Of a DNA stretch of 64,000 nucleotides, positions 25,888-33,702 are shown one piece after another. Each line of letters opens with the position of its first letter. Position 1 is the first letter of the stretch. The position numbers and the translations under genes are program-made. Source of the stretch: Pelethousia sp034928145 (GTDB lineage: Bacteria; Bacillota; Clostridia; Christensenellales; CAG-138); the NCBI GenBank assembly GCA_034928145.1, contig JAYFPE010000034.1:17953-81952 (forward strand), in the 5' to 3' direction. The notes under the pieces were generated by a model. That model saw nothing but the letters and a program-made list of their open reading frames with translations. It was not told where the DNA came from and searched no databases.

Positions 25888-26871
25888 TTACTTCCAGTAA
25901 ACAAACTTCTTGCGCGCGGCCAGCTTTTCGATCAGCGCTTCGGGGATAGGCTTTTCCAGGGCGCCCACGCAATCCGCCAGGTGGGACATATTATCGAAAG
26001 AGGCGATGGGTACGGATGGGAAAAGCTTTTCCGCCATGATATACATATAGGTAAGATCCATGATGGAATACGCGCCTTCGGCCGCGATGCTTTGCATCAG
26101 CCCATAGATATCGTCGTTGGAGGCGTTGCCATACACCTCGGTCACGCTGGCCGGCAGGGCTTCGCCTGCCGCGCGGCGGGCGAAATAACCCTTGGCTACG
26201 GACATATAGGCCATCACATTCATGCCGCTCTCTGCATGATAGGCCCGGGTCTCCTCATCCATCAGGATAAAGGTTTTATCCGCCAGATTGAAGAAGTTGA
26301 TATCCGCCAGGCTCCACATCAGCTGGTTGCAGCTAAAGCCCTGCAGGCCGTGTTCCTTGCAGTAGGCCTGGGCCTCCTTGATGCGGGGCAGCGCCCAGTT
26401 GGAGCAGCCGTAATAGCGGATATGCCCGGCCTTGCGCGCATCATCCAGGCATTCCATGATCTCGGAGACAGGAGTACCGGGGTCGTCCCTATGCAGGAAG
26501 TAGAGGTCGATATAATCCGTGTTTAGGTATTCCAGGCTCTCTTTGAGATCCTTTTCGATGCATTTGCGGTTCACCCGGGGGATCTCCATATGGCCCCAAT
26601 CCGGGTGCGCGCCCTTGGTGGCCAGGATGAGCTGGCCGCGCTTGCCATTCTCCCGCAGCCAGTTGCCCACCACGCGTTCACTCACACACTTGGGACCCTC
26701 GCCCCAATCGCCATAGATATGCGCCGTATCCAGGAAATTACCGCCCGCATCGAGGAACTTGCTGATCTGCGCCTTGGCCTCGGCCTCGGGCATGGCGGTA
26801 CCGTAATTGACCGTGCCCAGGCAAACGGGGGATACGGCTAAATCCGTATGGTTGAATTTAATGTGTTGCAT
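25888..26871 (-). CDS. Aldo/keto reductase
   Basis: This 327-residue NADPH-dependent aldo/keto reductase is of the sugar/aryl-alcohol type. The TIM-barrel catalytic tetrad is visible: Asp in FLDTAHIYG (~47), Tyr in the same stretch, Lys in LATKGAHPDW (~85) and His in LYFLHRDDP (~125). The C-terminal NADP site is less typical of classical AKRs. TAGGAGG precedes the ATG. It lies between the flavin reductase and the isomerase in one operon with short gaps, so it probably reduces or oxidises a sugar intermediate or entry substrate of this pathway. The exact reaction cannot be read from the sequence. Confidence 0.88.
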   Translation of the reverse strand: MQHIKFNHTDLAVSPVCLGTVNYGTAMPEAEAKAQISKFLDAGGNFLDTAHIYGDWGEGPKCVSERVVGNWLRENGKRGQLILATKGAHPDWGHMEIPRVNRKCIEKDLKESLEYLNTDYIDLYFLHRDDPGTPVSEIMECLDDARKAGHIRYYGCSNWALPRIKEAQAYCKEHGLQGFSCNQLMWSLADINFFNLADKTFILMDEETRAYHAESGMNVMAYMSVAKGYFARRAAGEALPASVTEVYGNASNDDIYGLMQSIAAEGAYSIMDLTYMYIMAEKLFPSVPIASFDNMSHLADCVGALEKPIPEALIEKLAARKKFVYWK

Positions 26872-26900
26872 GCGCTACGCCTCCTATCATGCTCGCCCGC

Positions 26901-28271
26901 TCAAACATCCTGCTTCATCACGTACTTGCGGTACAGCGGCAGGTATACTTCCTGGTCGCGCACCACGCACCCGCTCTGCACATGGCCCTTTTGGATCAGG
27001 TCGTAGCATTTGTCGCAGCAGATGCAGCATTTTGAGCGCACCATGCCGCCGTTTTTCATAATGTCCTCAGCAAAATCCGGGTAGGCAAAGGCTTGGCGGC
27101 CAAAGCCCGCCAGGTCGAACCAGCCTTCCTTTATGCCACCCGCGGCCACGTTCGCACCAAAGTTTTCAAACCAGCTCAGGCCAGTGCACACGAAGGTGCC
27201 GCCGGGGACGGCTTCCTTAATGCGGCGGGTCATATCGAGCAGCGCGAACTCGCCTTTATAAGGCTCGATCACGGCATCCTCCTCCAGCTCGGCCAGGTAA
27301 CCGCGGCCCGTGGGCTGGTAGCGGGGGAGCATGGTGGAAAGGTTGATCATATCCACGCCCTCGGCCACCAGCATATTACAAAGCTGGATCACCTCGGCGG
27401 GGTCCGGCTCCATCACGCCATCGACCTGTTTCATGCCCCAGCCATGGGGCCAGGGGATGCAGTCATAGGCGTTGAGGCGCACGCAGATGTCGATCTTGTC
27501 GCCGCAGCGCGCTTTGATGCCGTGGATGATATCGAACACGGCGCGGGTGCGGTTCTCAAAGCTGCCGCCGTATTTGCCGGGCCGGTTGTAGGCAGCCAGC
27601 AATTCGCGCAGGATGTATTCGTGGCAAACCTTTACGTCTACAGAGTCAAAGCCGCACTCCACGGCCAGCTCCGCGCCGCGGATGAAGCCCTCGATAATTT
27701 CTTCAATCTTTTCATCGGTTGCAAAGGTGATCTTACCGGATTGCCCGTCGATAGAGTTGTGATGGTCGATATAGGGATTGGCCACCACCGCCAGGGGCGT
27801 GGAGCGCCAGTTGGCGTCCGTGCTGCGGCGGCCGGAATGGGTAAGCTGCAAAACGTTATAGGGCTTGCGGCCATATTTGGCGATGGCAGCGGCGTCGCTC
27901 TCCTGCACCAAACGGCGGATCTCGGGCACGGTTTCTTTTTTAATGATCATCTGCAGGGGGTTGCAGCGCCCGTCGTCGGATACGGTGATGGACTCGTACC
28001 AGATCAGGCCCGCGCCGCCCTCGGCATAGCGCTTGTAGCGGCGGAAGATCAGATCGGAAGGGTTGCCTTCCTTGGTTCCGTCAAAGCCCTCGAGGGGCTG
28101 GATCACCATGCGGTTGGGGATGACGTGGCCATTGGCCAAGGTGATGGGCTCCATCAGGATGGAAAGGTCGTCCGAAACGGGAAAATTCAGGCCGTCCGCG
28201 GCCATCGCGGCGGAAAAATCCGCCGTGGTCTTAAACGAACCGAACTTATAAGGCTTTTGCACTTTCTTCAT
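26901..28271 (-). CDS. Old-yellow-enzyme family FMN oxidoreductase with C-terminal cysteine cluster
   Basis: This 456-residue TIM-barrel flavoprotein has FMN-binding features: NRMVIQPLEGFDG (~53), LTHSGRRS (~163), the His/Asn-type substrate pair region VDVKVCHEYILRELL and the R-loop KYGGSFENRTR. The C-terminus holds CCICCDKC then, 12 residues on, a further Cys. This resembles the [4Fe-4S]-binding pattern of the 2,4-dienoyl-CoA reductase/trimethylamine dehydrogenase branch, but without their extra FAD/NAD domains. A partner ferredoxin-type electron donor is therefore plausible. GGAGG precedes the ATG at 28271. Its place in a sugar operon is unusual. Confidence 0.87.
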   Translation of the reverse strand: MKKVQKPYKFGSFKTTADFSAAMAADGLNFPVSDDLSILMEPITLANGHVIPNRMVIQPLEGFDGTKEGNPSDLIFRRYKRYAEGGAGLIWYESITVSDDGRCNPLQMIIKKETVPEIRRLVQESDAAAIAKYGRKPYNVLQLTHSGRRSTDANWRSTPLAVVANPYIDHHNSIDGQSGKITFATDEKIEEIIEGFIRGAELAVECGFDSVDVKVCHEYILRELLAAYNRPGKYGGSFENRTRAVFDIIHGIKARCGDKIDICVRLNAYDCIPWPHGWGMKQVDGVMEPDPAEVIQLCNMLVAEGVDMINLSTMLPRYQPTGRGYLAELEEDAVIEPYKGEFALLDMTRRIKEAVPGGTFVCTGLSWFENFGANVAAGGIKEGWFDLAGFGRQAFAYPDFAEDIMKNGGMVRSKCCICCDKCYDLIQKGHVQSGCVVRDQEVYLPLYRKYVMKQDV

Positions 28272-28297
28272 CGATACGATACCTCCACGTTTGTTGA

Positions 28298-28651
28298 TTA
28301 ATGTGTTTTATCCAAGGGCGGAACGGTAATGGCGTAATAAACGCAATCCTCATCCCCCTCGTTCGTAACGGCATGTACGTCCCCAGCTTCGACCAGGATG
28401 GCGTCGCCCGCATGGAGCAGGTGCAGCAGCTTCCCCTCGGCGCTCACGCGCATTTCCCCTTGCAAAACGCAAAAGATCTGGTCGGAATGCGCATGCACCT
28501 CGTCCAGGCTGCCCGCGCCCTTGCTTACCGTAGAGAGGGTAACATTGGCGTGGCTGCTGCCGCTTTCCGGGTTGAAGATGACCTGTGTCGTCATGCCATA
28601 ATGGCTCAGCGGCGTATACGTTTCGCCCGTTCCTTTGCGGCGTACCTTCAT
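28298..28651 (-). CDS. Cupin-domain protein
   Basis: This 117-residue protein is a single cupin barrel. Motif 1 is DEVHAHSDQIFCVLQGEMRV (~50-69), and motif 2 is AGDAILVEAGDVHAVTNEG (~83-101). The two His of motif 1 (HAH), the Asp/Gln position and the His of motif 2 can bind a divalent metal. Such small cupins serve as sugar isomerases, mutarotase-like enzymes or sensors. I chose the ATG at 28651, which AAAGGAG precedes by 7 nt; the upstream frame crosses the promoter. It is the first gene of the leftward sugar operon. Confidence 0.85.
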   Translation of the reverse strand: MKVRRKGTGETYTPLSHYGMTTQVIFNPESGSSHANVTLSTVSKGAGSLDEVHAHSDQIFCVLQGEMRVSAEGKLLHLLHAGDAILVEAGDVHAVTNEGDEDCVYYAITVPPLDKTH

Positions 28652-28809
28652 AAGAAGTCTCCTTTGCAGCGCTTGCGTAGCGGGTTGGGGCGCCGGGCCC
28701 CCGTCCGCTGCTTTGCAGCTTATTTTTATTTTCTGGTCGTATGCGTCGAATCTTGGTTTTACATATTTGGCAATGGTTTGACTAAAAGTAATGGTCGAAT
28801 TTTTATTAA

Positions 28810-28838
28810 AGATTAGCACAACAATTTAGTTATGTCAA
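28810..28838 (-). promoter_or_regulatory. Promoter of the leftward sugar operon
   Basis: On the minus strand: TTGACA (28833-28838), 17 bp, TAATCT (28810-28815). The spacer contains TAACTAAAT, resembling the repeated TTTACTAAAT next to the lacI promoter, so it is a candidate operator. The rest of 28652-29180 is AT-rich control region without a gene. Confidence 0.75.
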
Positions 28839-29060
28839 TCTGATAAAACAAGGTTTTTTTTGAATATCTGTCATTTTAAAGCAAAGGGCCTCTATTATTT
28901 TAGTTACTCAAGCGAAACTGCGCTTGTTCTGTCCATACGCCGCTTGCACATGCACAGCATCATAATGCACAGATTGCGCCCATTCCTTCGCTATTTCTTT
29001 CGGTAAAGATAGGTGGGTTCATTTTTTATTTACGCAGTCCAATTCTATTGAGCCTAAAAA

Positions 29061-29083
29061 TTTACTAAATCAGTTTACTAAAT
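29061..29083. promoter_or_regulatory. Candidate LacI-family operator
   Basis: Two direct copies of TTTACTAAAT (29061-29070 and 29074-29083), 13 bp apart, lie within an AAAAATTTA...TAAATTTTT outer palindrome, immediately upstream of the regulator's own -35 box. Confidence 0.5.
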
Positions 29084-29089
29084 TTTTAA

Positions 29090-29118
29090 TTGCAATTCTA
29101 AAATAAGTGCTATATAAT
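29090..29118 (+). promoter_or_regulatory. Promoter of the regulator-kinase-epimerase arm
   Basis: TTGCAA (29090-29095), 17 bp, TATAAT (29113-29118), ~63 bp before the regulator start. Confidence 0.8.
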
Positions 29119-29180
29119 ACTTTTAACAAACCATCGCAATCATTTTCTAAATTATGATGATGCTGTCGGAGAATAATGAG

Positions 29181-30218
29181 ATGAAATTGAAAGACATTGC
29201 AAGAGAGGCGAATGTTTCCCCCGCAACGGTTTCCTTGGTTCTCAACGGCCGCGAGGGCGTGGGGCAGGAAAAGCGCAAGCAGATCGCGGATCTGCTCGAA
29301 GAGCATGGCTACCGCCTGGGCAGCAGCCAGGAAAAAAAACCGGCCAAGAAAAACATCCGCATGATCAAATACAAAAAGCATGCCCTGCTGGTGGAAGGCA
29401 ACCCCGGCTTCGTAAACGCCATCCTCGACGCCGTGGAAAAGGAATGCCGCAGGCAGGGCTATAACCTCATTATGACGGCCTATGGCGAGAACCAGCTGCC
29501 GCAGATCGCCGACCTGCTGGCGCAGGATCCTGCGGACGGCATCCTGCTTCTGGGCACGGAATTGGTGCCGGAGGATATGGCTTATCTGGAGGGCGTTACC
29601 ACGCCCATCGTGATCCTCGATAACTACATGCCCTTTCTCGATTGCAACTGCATCACCATGAATAACGAAGAGGCCATTTACCGCTCGGTCTCCCATCTGT
29701 TATCCTTGGGGCACCCCAGGATCGGCTTTCTGGCCAACATCCTGCCTTCCAGCAACTGCAATGTGCGCCGCAAGGCCTTCGAGCAGGCTATGGTGCACTT
29801 GGGCGGCGATTTTGACCCGGCGCTCGTCTACCCGGTGCACCCCACGCCGGATGGCGCTTACCAATCCATCCACGATATGTTGGAGAAGGGCGTCAAGTTC
29901 CCCACGGCGCTGGTTGCCAACAATGATAGCATCGCCCTGGGCGCCATGAAGGCCTTTAAGGAGCACAAGCTGCGCATTCCCGAGGATATCTCCATCGTGG
30001 GTTTTGACAGCATCCCTTATTCCACCATTTCCGACCCGCCGCTGACCACCATGGAGGTCTCCTGCACGGATATGGGCATTTGGGCTGTGCGTATCCTTTG
30101 CGACCGGATCAAATATCCTTTTTCCTCCGTAACCAAGATGCAGGTGGGCACCAAGCTGCTTGAGCGCAGCAGTACCGCGCCCTTCCGCCCGGTCGGGCAG
30201 AACGCGCACCTGCTGTAG
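29181..30218 (+). CDS. LacI-family transcriptional regulator
   Basis: This ~345-residue repressor-type regulator has an N-terminal LacI helix-turn-helix (MKLKDIAREANVSPATVSLVLNGREGVGQEKR) and a periplasmic-binding-like effector domain from ~60. The latter ends with the family signatures LVANNDSIALGAMKAFKEH and EDISIVGFDSIPYS, then PPLTTMEVSCTDMG. It lies at the divergence point of both sugar operons, and repeated TTTACTAAAT-type sites overlap both promoters, so it probably represses both until the sugar binds. I chose ATG 29181 because the DNA-binding domain begins there and GGAG lies 9 nt before it; an in-frame ATG lies nine codons upstream. Confidence 0.92.
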   Translation: MKLKDIAREANVSPATVSLVLNGREGVGQEKRKQIADLLEEHGYRLGSSQEKKPAKKNIRMIKYKKHALLVEGNPGFVNAILDAVEKECRRQGYNLIMTAYGENQLPQIADLLAQDPADGILLLGTELVPEDMAYLEGVTTPIVILDNYMPFLDCNCITMNNEEAIYRSVSHLLSLGHPRIGFLANILPSSNCNVRRKAFEQAMVHLGGDFDPALVYPVHPTPDGAYQSIHDMLEKGVKFPTALVANNDSIALGAMKAFKEHKLRIPEDISIVGFDSIPYSTISDPPLTTMEVSCTDMGIWAVRILCDRIKYPFSSVTKMQVGTKLLERSSTAPFRPVGQNAHLL

Positions 30219-30276
30219 CGCGCCGGCCTTATATACCCATTTATATTATCATCGCAGCTCGCGGAAAGGATGCATT

Positions 30277-31800
30277 ATGAACTACTACATAGGCCTGGAT
30301 AACGGCGGCACCACCACCAAAGCGGCGTTGTATACGGCAACCGGCGAGGAGGTAGGCGTAGCTTCGGCCAATACGCAAACCGAATCCCTGCACCCGGATT
30401 GGGCTGAGCGGGATATGGAAGAGATGTGGGCGGCCAACTGCGCCGTTTTGCGCGACCTGCTGCAAAAGACCGGCGTAGCCGCGGAAGATATCCGCTGCCT
30501 GGCCGTGTGCGGCCACGGCAAGGGCCTCTATCTCTGGGGCAAGGATGGCCGGCCCGCCCGCAAGGGCATCGGCTCCACGGACAACCGCGCCTGGGAATAC
30601 CCGCTGCAATGGGAAAAGGACGGCACGGCCGCAAAGGTCTTTCAGCTTAGCTGCCAGCATATCATGCCCTGCCAGCCCGTGGCGCTGCTGGCCTGGCTGC
30701 GCGATCATGAACCCCAGACCCTGCAAAGCGTGCAATGGGTTTTTTCCTGCAAGGATTACGTTCGCTTCCGCCTCACGGGCGAAGCATACGGCGAATATTC
30801 CGATTATTCCGGCTCCAATCTGCTAAACCTCTATACCCGGCAATACGACCGCGATCTGCTATCGCTCTTCGGCATCGAGGATATGCTGCCCGCCCTGCCG
30901 CCGCTGCGCGAGGCGATGGAGGTTTGCGGTTCCATCAGCGAGGAGGCCGCGGCCCGAACCGGCCTGCGCGCCGGCACGCCCGTGGCGGGCGGCCTGTTCG
31001 ATATCGACGCCTGCGCGCTGGCCGTAGGCATTACGGACGAAACGAACATCTGCATGATCGCGGGCACCTGGAGCATCAACGAATACATCCGCAAAACGCC
31101 GGTGACCGACGGAACCGCCTGGATGAACTCCCTCTTCGCCCTCAAGGAGTATTACCTGATCGAAGAATGCAGCCCCACCTCCGCGGGCAACCAGGAATGG
31201 ATCCTCAAAACCCTTTTCCCGGAAATGCTGGCCCAGGCCGCCGAAACAGGGCGGAATGTTTATGATGCGATCAACCGGCAGATCGATGCCATCCCGGCCG
31301 AGGCCTTTTGCCCGCTGTTTTTGCCCTTCATCCTGGGCACAAATGTGCACCCCAACGCCAAAGGCAGCTTTATCGGCATCGGCGCCAACCACACGCGGGC
31401 GCACATCCTCCGGGCCGTATACGAGGGGGTCTGTTTCTCGCATAAATATCATTTGAACAAGCTGCTCAAAACGCGGGCGGATATGCCCAAGGGCATACGC
31501 CTCTCCGGCGGGGTGGCCAAATCCGCAGTCTGGACGCAGATGTTTGCGGATATCATGGAACTGCCTGTGGAGACCGTATCCGCCAAGGAGGCGGGCGCGC
31601 TGGGCAGCGCCATGTGCGCGGCCGTGGCCTGCGGCGATCAGCCCTCCATCGAGCGCGCCATCGCGGCCATGACCAAGGTATCCGCCGCGGTGCTGCCAAA
31701 CCCTGCCCGCGCCGAAGCTTACCGCAAAAAATATGCCCTCTATCTGCAAGCGATCGAAGGCCTCAACGGCCTTTGGGATGCCGTGCAGCGGATGCAATAA
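30277..31800 (+). CDS. lyxK: FGGY-family sugar kinase, L-xylulose kinase type
   Basis: This 507-residue two-domain carbohydrate kinase begins GLDNGGTTTKAALY (ATP/phosphate-1 motif). Among FGGY kinases it most resembles E. coli LyxK. Shared stretches include PDWAERDMEEMW, GHGKGLYLW, CSPTSAGNQEWI, LPFILGTNVHPNAKG and THTRAHILRA-like NHTRAHILRAVYEGVCFSHKYH. FGGY signature residues follow in IRLSGGVAKSAVWTQMFAD. It would phosphorylate L-xylulose to L-xylulose 5-phosphate in the cytoplasm. GGAAAGGA precedes ATG 30277; the longer upstream frame overlaps the regulator. The two epimerases for its product follow directly. Confidence 0.88.
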   Translation: MNYYIGLDNGGTTTKAALYTATGEEVGVASANTQTESLHPDWAERDMEEMWAANCAVLRDLLQKTGVAAEDIRCLAVCGHGKGLYLWGKDGRPARKGIGSTDNRAWEYPLQWEKDGTAAKVFQLSCQHIMPCQPVALLAWLRDHEPQTLQSVQWVFSCKDYVRFRLTGEAYGEYSDYSGSNLLNLYTRQYDRDLLSLFGIEDMLPALPPLREAMEVCGSISEEAAARTGLRAGTPVAGGLFDIDACALAVGITDETNICMIAGTWSINEYIRKTPVTDGTAWMNSLFALKEYYLIEECSPTSAGNQEWILKTLFPEMLAQAAETGRNVYDAINRQIDAIPAEAFCPLFLPFILGTNVHPNAKGSFIGIGANHTRAHILRAVYEGVCFSHKYHLNKLLKTRADMPKGIRLSGGVAKSAVWTQMFADIMELPVETVSAKEAGALGSAMCAAVACGDQPSIERAIAAMTKVSAAVLPNPARAEAYRKKYALYLQAIEGLNGLWDAVQRMQ

Positions 31801-31827
31801 CAAAAAATATCGATCGTGGAGAAGAAT

Positions 31828-32532
31828 ATGCTGGAAGAATTGAAACGGCGCGTGCTGGAAGCGAACCTTCAATTGCCCGCCCATGGCCTGGTCACCTTCA
31901 CCTGGGGAAACGTATCGGGCATCGACCGGGCGCGTGGGCTGATGGTCATCAAGCCCTCGGGCGTGGCCTATGAAAACATGACCGCAGCCGATATGGTCGT
32001 GACGGATTTGGATTGTAACGTGGTGGAAGGCAAGCTTCGGCCCTCGTCGGATGCGGCGACCCACGCGGTCTTATACAAGGCGTTCCCTAACATCGGCGGC
32101 ATCGTGCATACGCACAGCCGCTGGGCCACCATCTTCGCCCAGGCCGGGCGGGATATCCCGGCGCTGGGCACCACCGGCGCGGATTATTTTTGGGGCGCGA
32201 TCCCCTGCACCCGCCGCATGACGCCCGAAGAGATCGCCGGGGCTTACGAAGCGGAGACCGGCAAGGTGATTGCGGCACGCTTCGCGGGCTTGGAGCCGGA
32301 CTATACGCCTGCCGTGCTGGTGCACAGCCACGGCCCCTTCGCCTGGGGCGCTTCGCCCGAGGAAGCGGTGCACAACGCCGTGGTGCTGGAGGAAGTGGCC
32401 ATGATGGCCTGGCACGCCCTCTCCCTTGCGGGCGGCGCGCTGCCCCCTATGCAGCAGGAGCTGATGGACAAGCATTTTTACCGCAAGCACGGGTCTGGCG
32501 CCTATTACGGGCAGGAGGGATACCATGGTTAA
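31828..32532 (+). CDS. araD: L-ribulose-5-phosphate 4-epimerase
   Basis: This 234-residue class II aldolase-fold enzyme converts L-ribulose 5-phosphate to D-xylulose 5-phosphate. The family pattern is complete: GLVTFTWGNVSGIDR (phosphate and metal region), IKPSGVAYENM, the zinc site HTHSRWAT (~95-97), GTTGADYFWG, and the later VLVHSHGPFAWG (second zinc His, ~170) with HNAVVLEEVA. The 3' end overlaps the 3-epimerase start by 8 bp. GGAGAAG precedes ATG 31828, which I prefer to the GTG four codons earlier. It is the same family as AraD, UlaF and SgbE; the neighbours favour the UlaF/SgbE role. Confidence 0.94.
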   Translation: MLEELKRRVLEANLQLPAHGLVTFTWGNVSGIDRARGLMVIKPSGVAYENMTAADMVVTDLDCNVVEGKLRPSSDAATHAVLYKAFPNIGGIVHTHSRWATIFAQAGRDIPALGTTGADYFWGAIPCTRRMTPEEIAGAYEAETGKVIAARFAGLEPDYTPAVLVHSHGPFAWGASPEEAVHNAVVLEEVAMMAWHALSLAGGALPPMQQELMDKHFYRKHGSGAYYGQEGYHG

Positions 32533-33358
32533 GGATTGCCGGCTGGGCTTATATGAAAAATCCATGCCGGATTCCCTGTCCTGGCCGGAAAAGCTGGCCG
32601 GGGCCAAGGCAGCCGGCTTCGATTATGTGGAGATGAGCGTGGATGAGAGCGACGCCAAGCAGGCCCGGCTGGATATGCCAATGGGCGAGCGGTTGGCCCT
32701 GCTTTCGGAGATGGCGCAGGCGGGCATCCGCCTGGAAACCATGTGCCTTTCCGGCCAGCGGCGCTACCCGCTGGGCAGCCTGGATGCGGATGTGCGCAAA
32801 AAGAGCCTGGAGGTGATGCGCAAAGCGATCCTCCTGGCCGCGGATCTAGGTATCCGCATCATCCAGATTCCGGGCTACGACGAATACTACAACCCCTCCA
32901 CTGCGCAGACCCGGGCATATTTTGCGCAAGGGCTGCACGGCTGTGTGGAGTTGGCCGCGCAATATGGCGTGATGCTGGGCTTTGAAACCATGGAGCCGCC
33001 CTTTATGAACACGGTCTGGAAGGCGATGTATTGGGTCCAAATGTTCAACTCGCCCTATCTGCTGGTTTACCCCGATGCGGGCAACATCACCAACGGCGCG
33101 CTGGAAGGCTTGGGCAACGTGAGCGATGATATCGCCTCGGGCGCGGGCCATATCGCAGCCGTACACCTGAAGGAATCCGCGCCCGGCCAATATCGGGATG
33201 TGCCCTTCGGCCAGGGCCATGTGGATTTCAAGGCAGTCATCGCGGCCAGCCGCAAGCTCGGCGTGCGGCGGTTTACGGGTGAGTTCTGGTATGTGCAGGG
33301 CGCGCCCTGGCAGCAATACCTTAAGGATAACGCGGCCTTTTTGTGCGCGCAGTTTTAA
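32525..33358 (+). CDS. ulaE: L-ribulose/L-xylulose-5-phosphate 3-epimerase
   Basis: This 277-residue TIM-barrel epimerase of the UlaE/SgbU family interconverts L-xylulose 5-phosphate and L-ribulose 5-phosphate. The similarity is evident along its length: LGLYEKSMPDSLSW, GFDYVEMSVDESD, METMCLS-type LETMCLSGQRRYPLGS, IRIIQIPGYDEYY, metal ligands in LGFETMEPPFMN, PDAGNIT, and AAVHLKESAPGQYRDVPFG, ending in FTGEFWY. AGGAGGGAT precedes the ATG within the end of the 4-epimerase gene. This is the final gene of the rightward sugar arm and links the kinase product to the 4-epimerase and the pentose phosphate pathway. Confidence 0.94.
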   Translation: MVKDCRLGLYEKSMPDSLSWPEKLAGAKAAGFDYVEMSVDESDAKQARLDMPMGERLALLSEMAQAGIRLETMCLSGQRRYPLGSLDADVRKKSLEVMRKAILLAADLGIRIIQIPGYDEYYNPSTAQTRAYFAQGLHGCVELAAQYGVMLGFETMEPPFMNTVWKAMYWVQMFNSPYLLVYPDAGNITNGALEGLGNVSDDIASGAGHIAAVHLKESAPGQYRDVPFGQGHVDFKAVIAASRKLGVRRFTGEFWYVQGAPWQQYLKDNAAFLCAQF

Positions 33359-33702
33359 CATCCGGGTCTTGCGCAGACGGCTGGTCTTGCGCAGACGGCG
33401 AGCGTGGGGCCCGGCATTTCGGGTGATTCTTTAGCCCTTTGCCGTTTATTGCGTTAAGGCGGGTCTTGCGCAGACAGCGGGTCTTGCGCAGACGGCGAGC
33501 GCGGGGCCCGGCATTTCGGGTGATTCTTTAGCCCTTTGCCGTTTATTGTGGGGAAGTGCTTTCCATTTTTGGGCAAAGAAATGAGGGTGAGGGGATAGGG
33601 TGGGATGTCCGCATCCCGCCGCGCATGGCCTCCGGCAAAAAGCTGGGGCGCTTGCAGCCATGCAAGCGCCCTTATATTGTTTCGTTTTATTCTATGCCGG
33701 TT
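33359..33702. repeat. Dispersed repeat B, copy 1 (tandem 16-mers plus conserved tail, duplicated)
   Basis: No gene is seen. From 33364 to 33549 two ~99-bp modules follow each other. Each has two ~16-18 bp units (GGGTCTTGCGCAGAC type) and then a tail GGCGAGCG, GGGGCCCGGCATTTCGGG, ATTCTTTAGCCC and TTTGCCGTTTATTG. The modules are almost identical. Related units and tails occur at 41590-41700, 51683-51822 and 63327-63480. A hairpin GGGCGCTTGCAGCC... TGCAAGCGCCC near 33645-33672 probably terminates the aminotransferase transcript. Confidence 0.75.
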
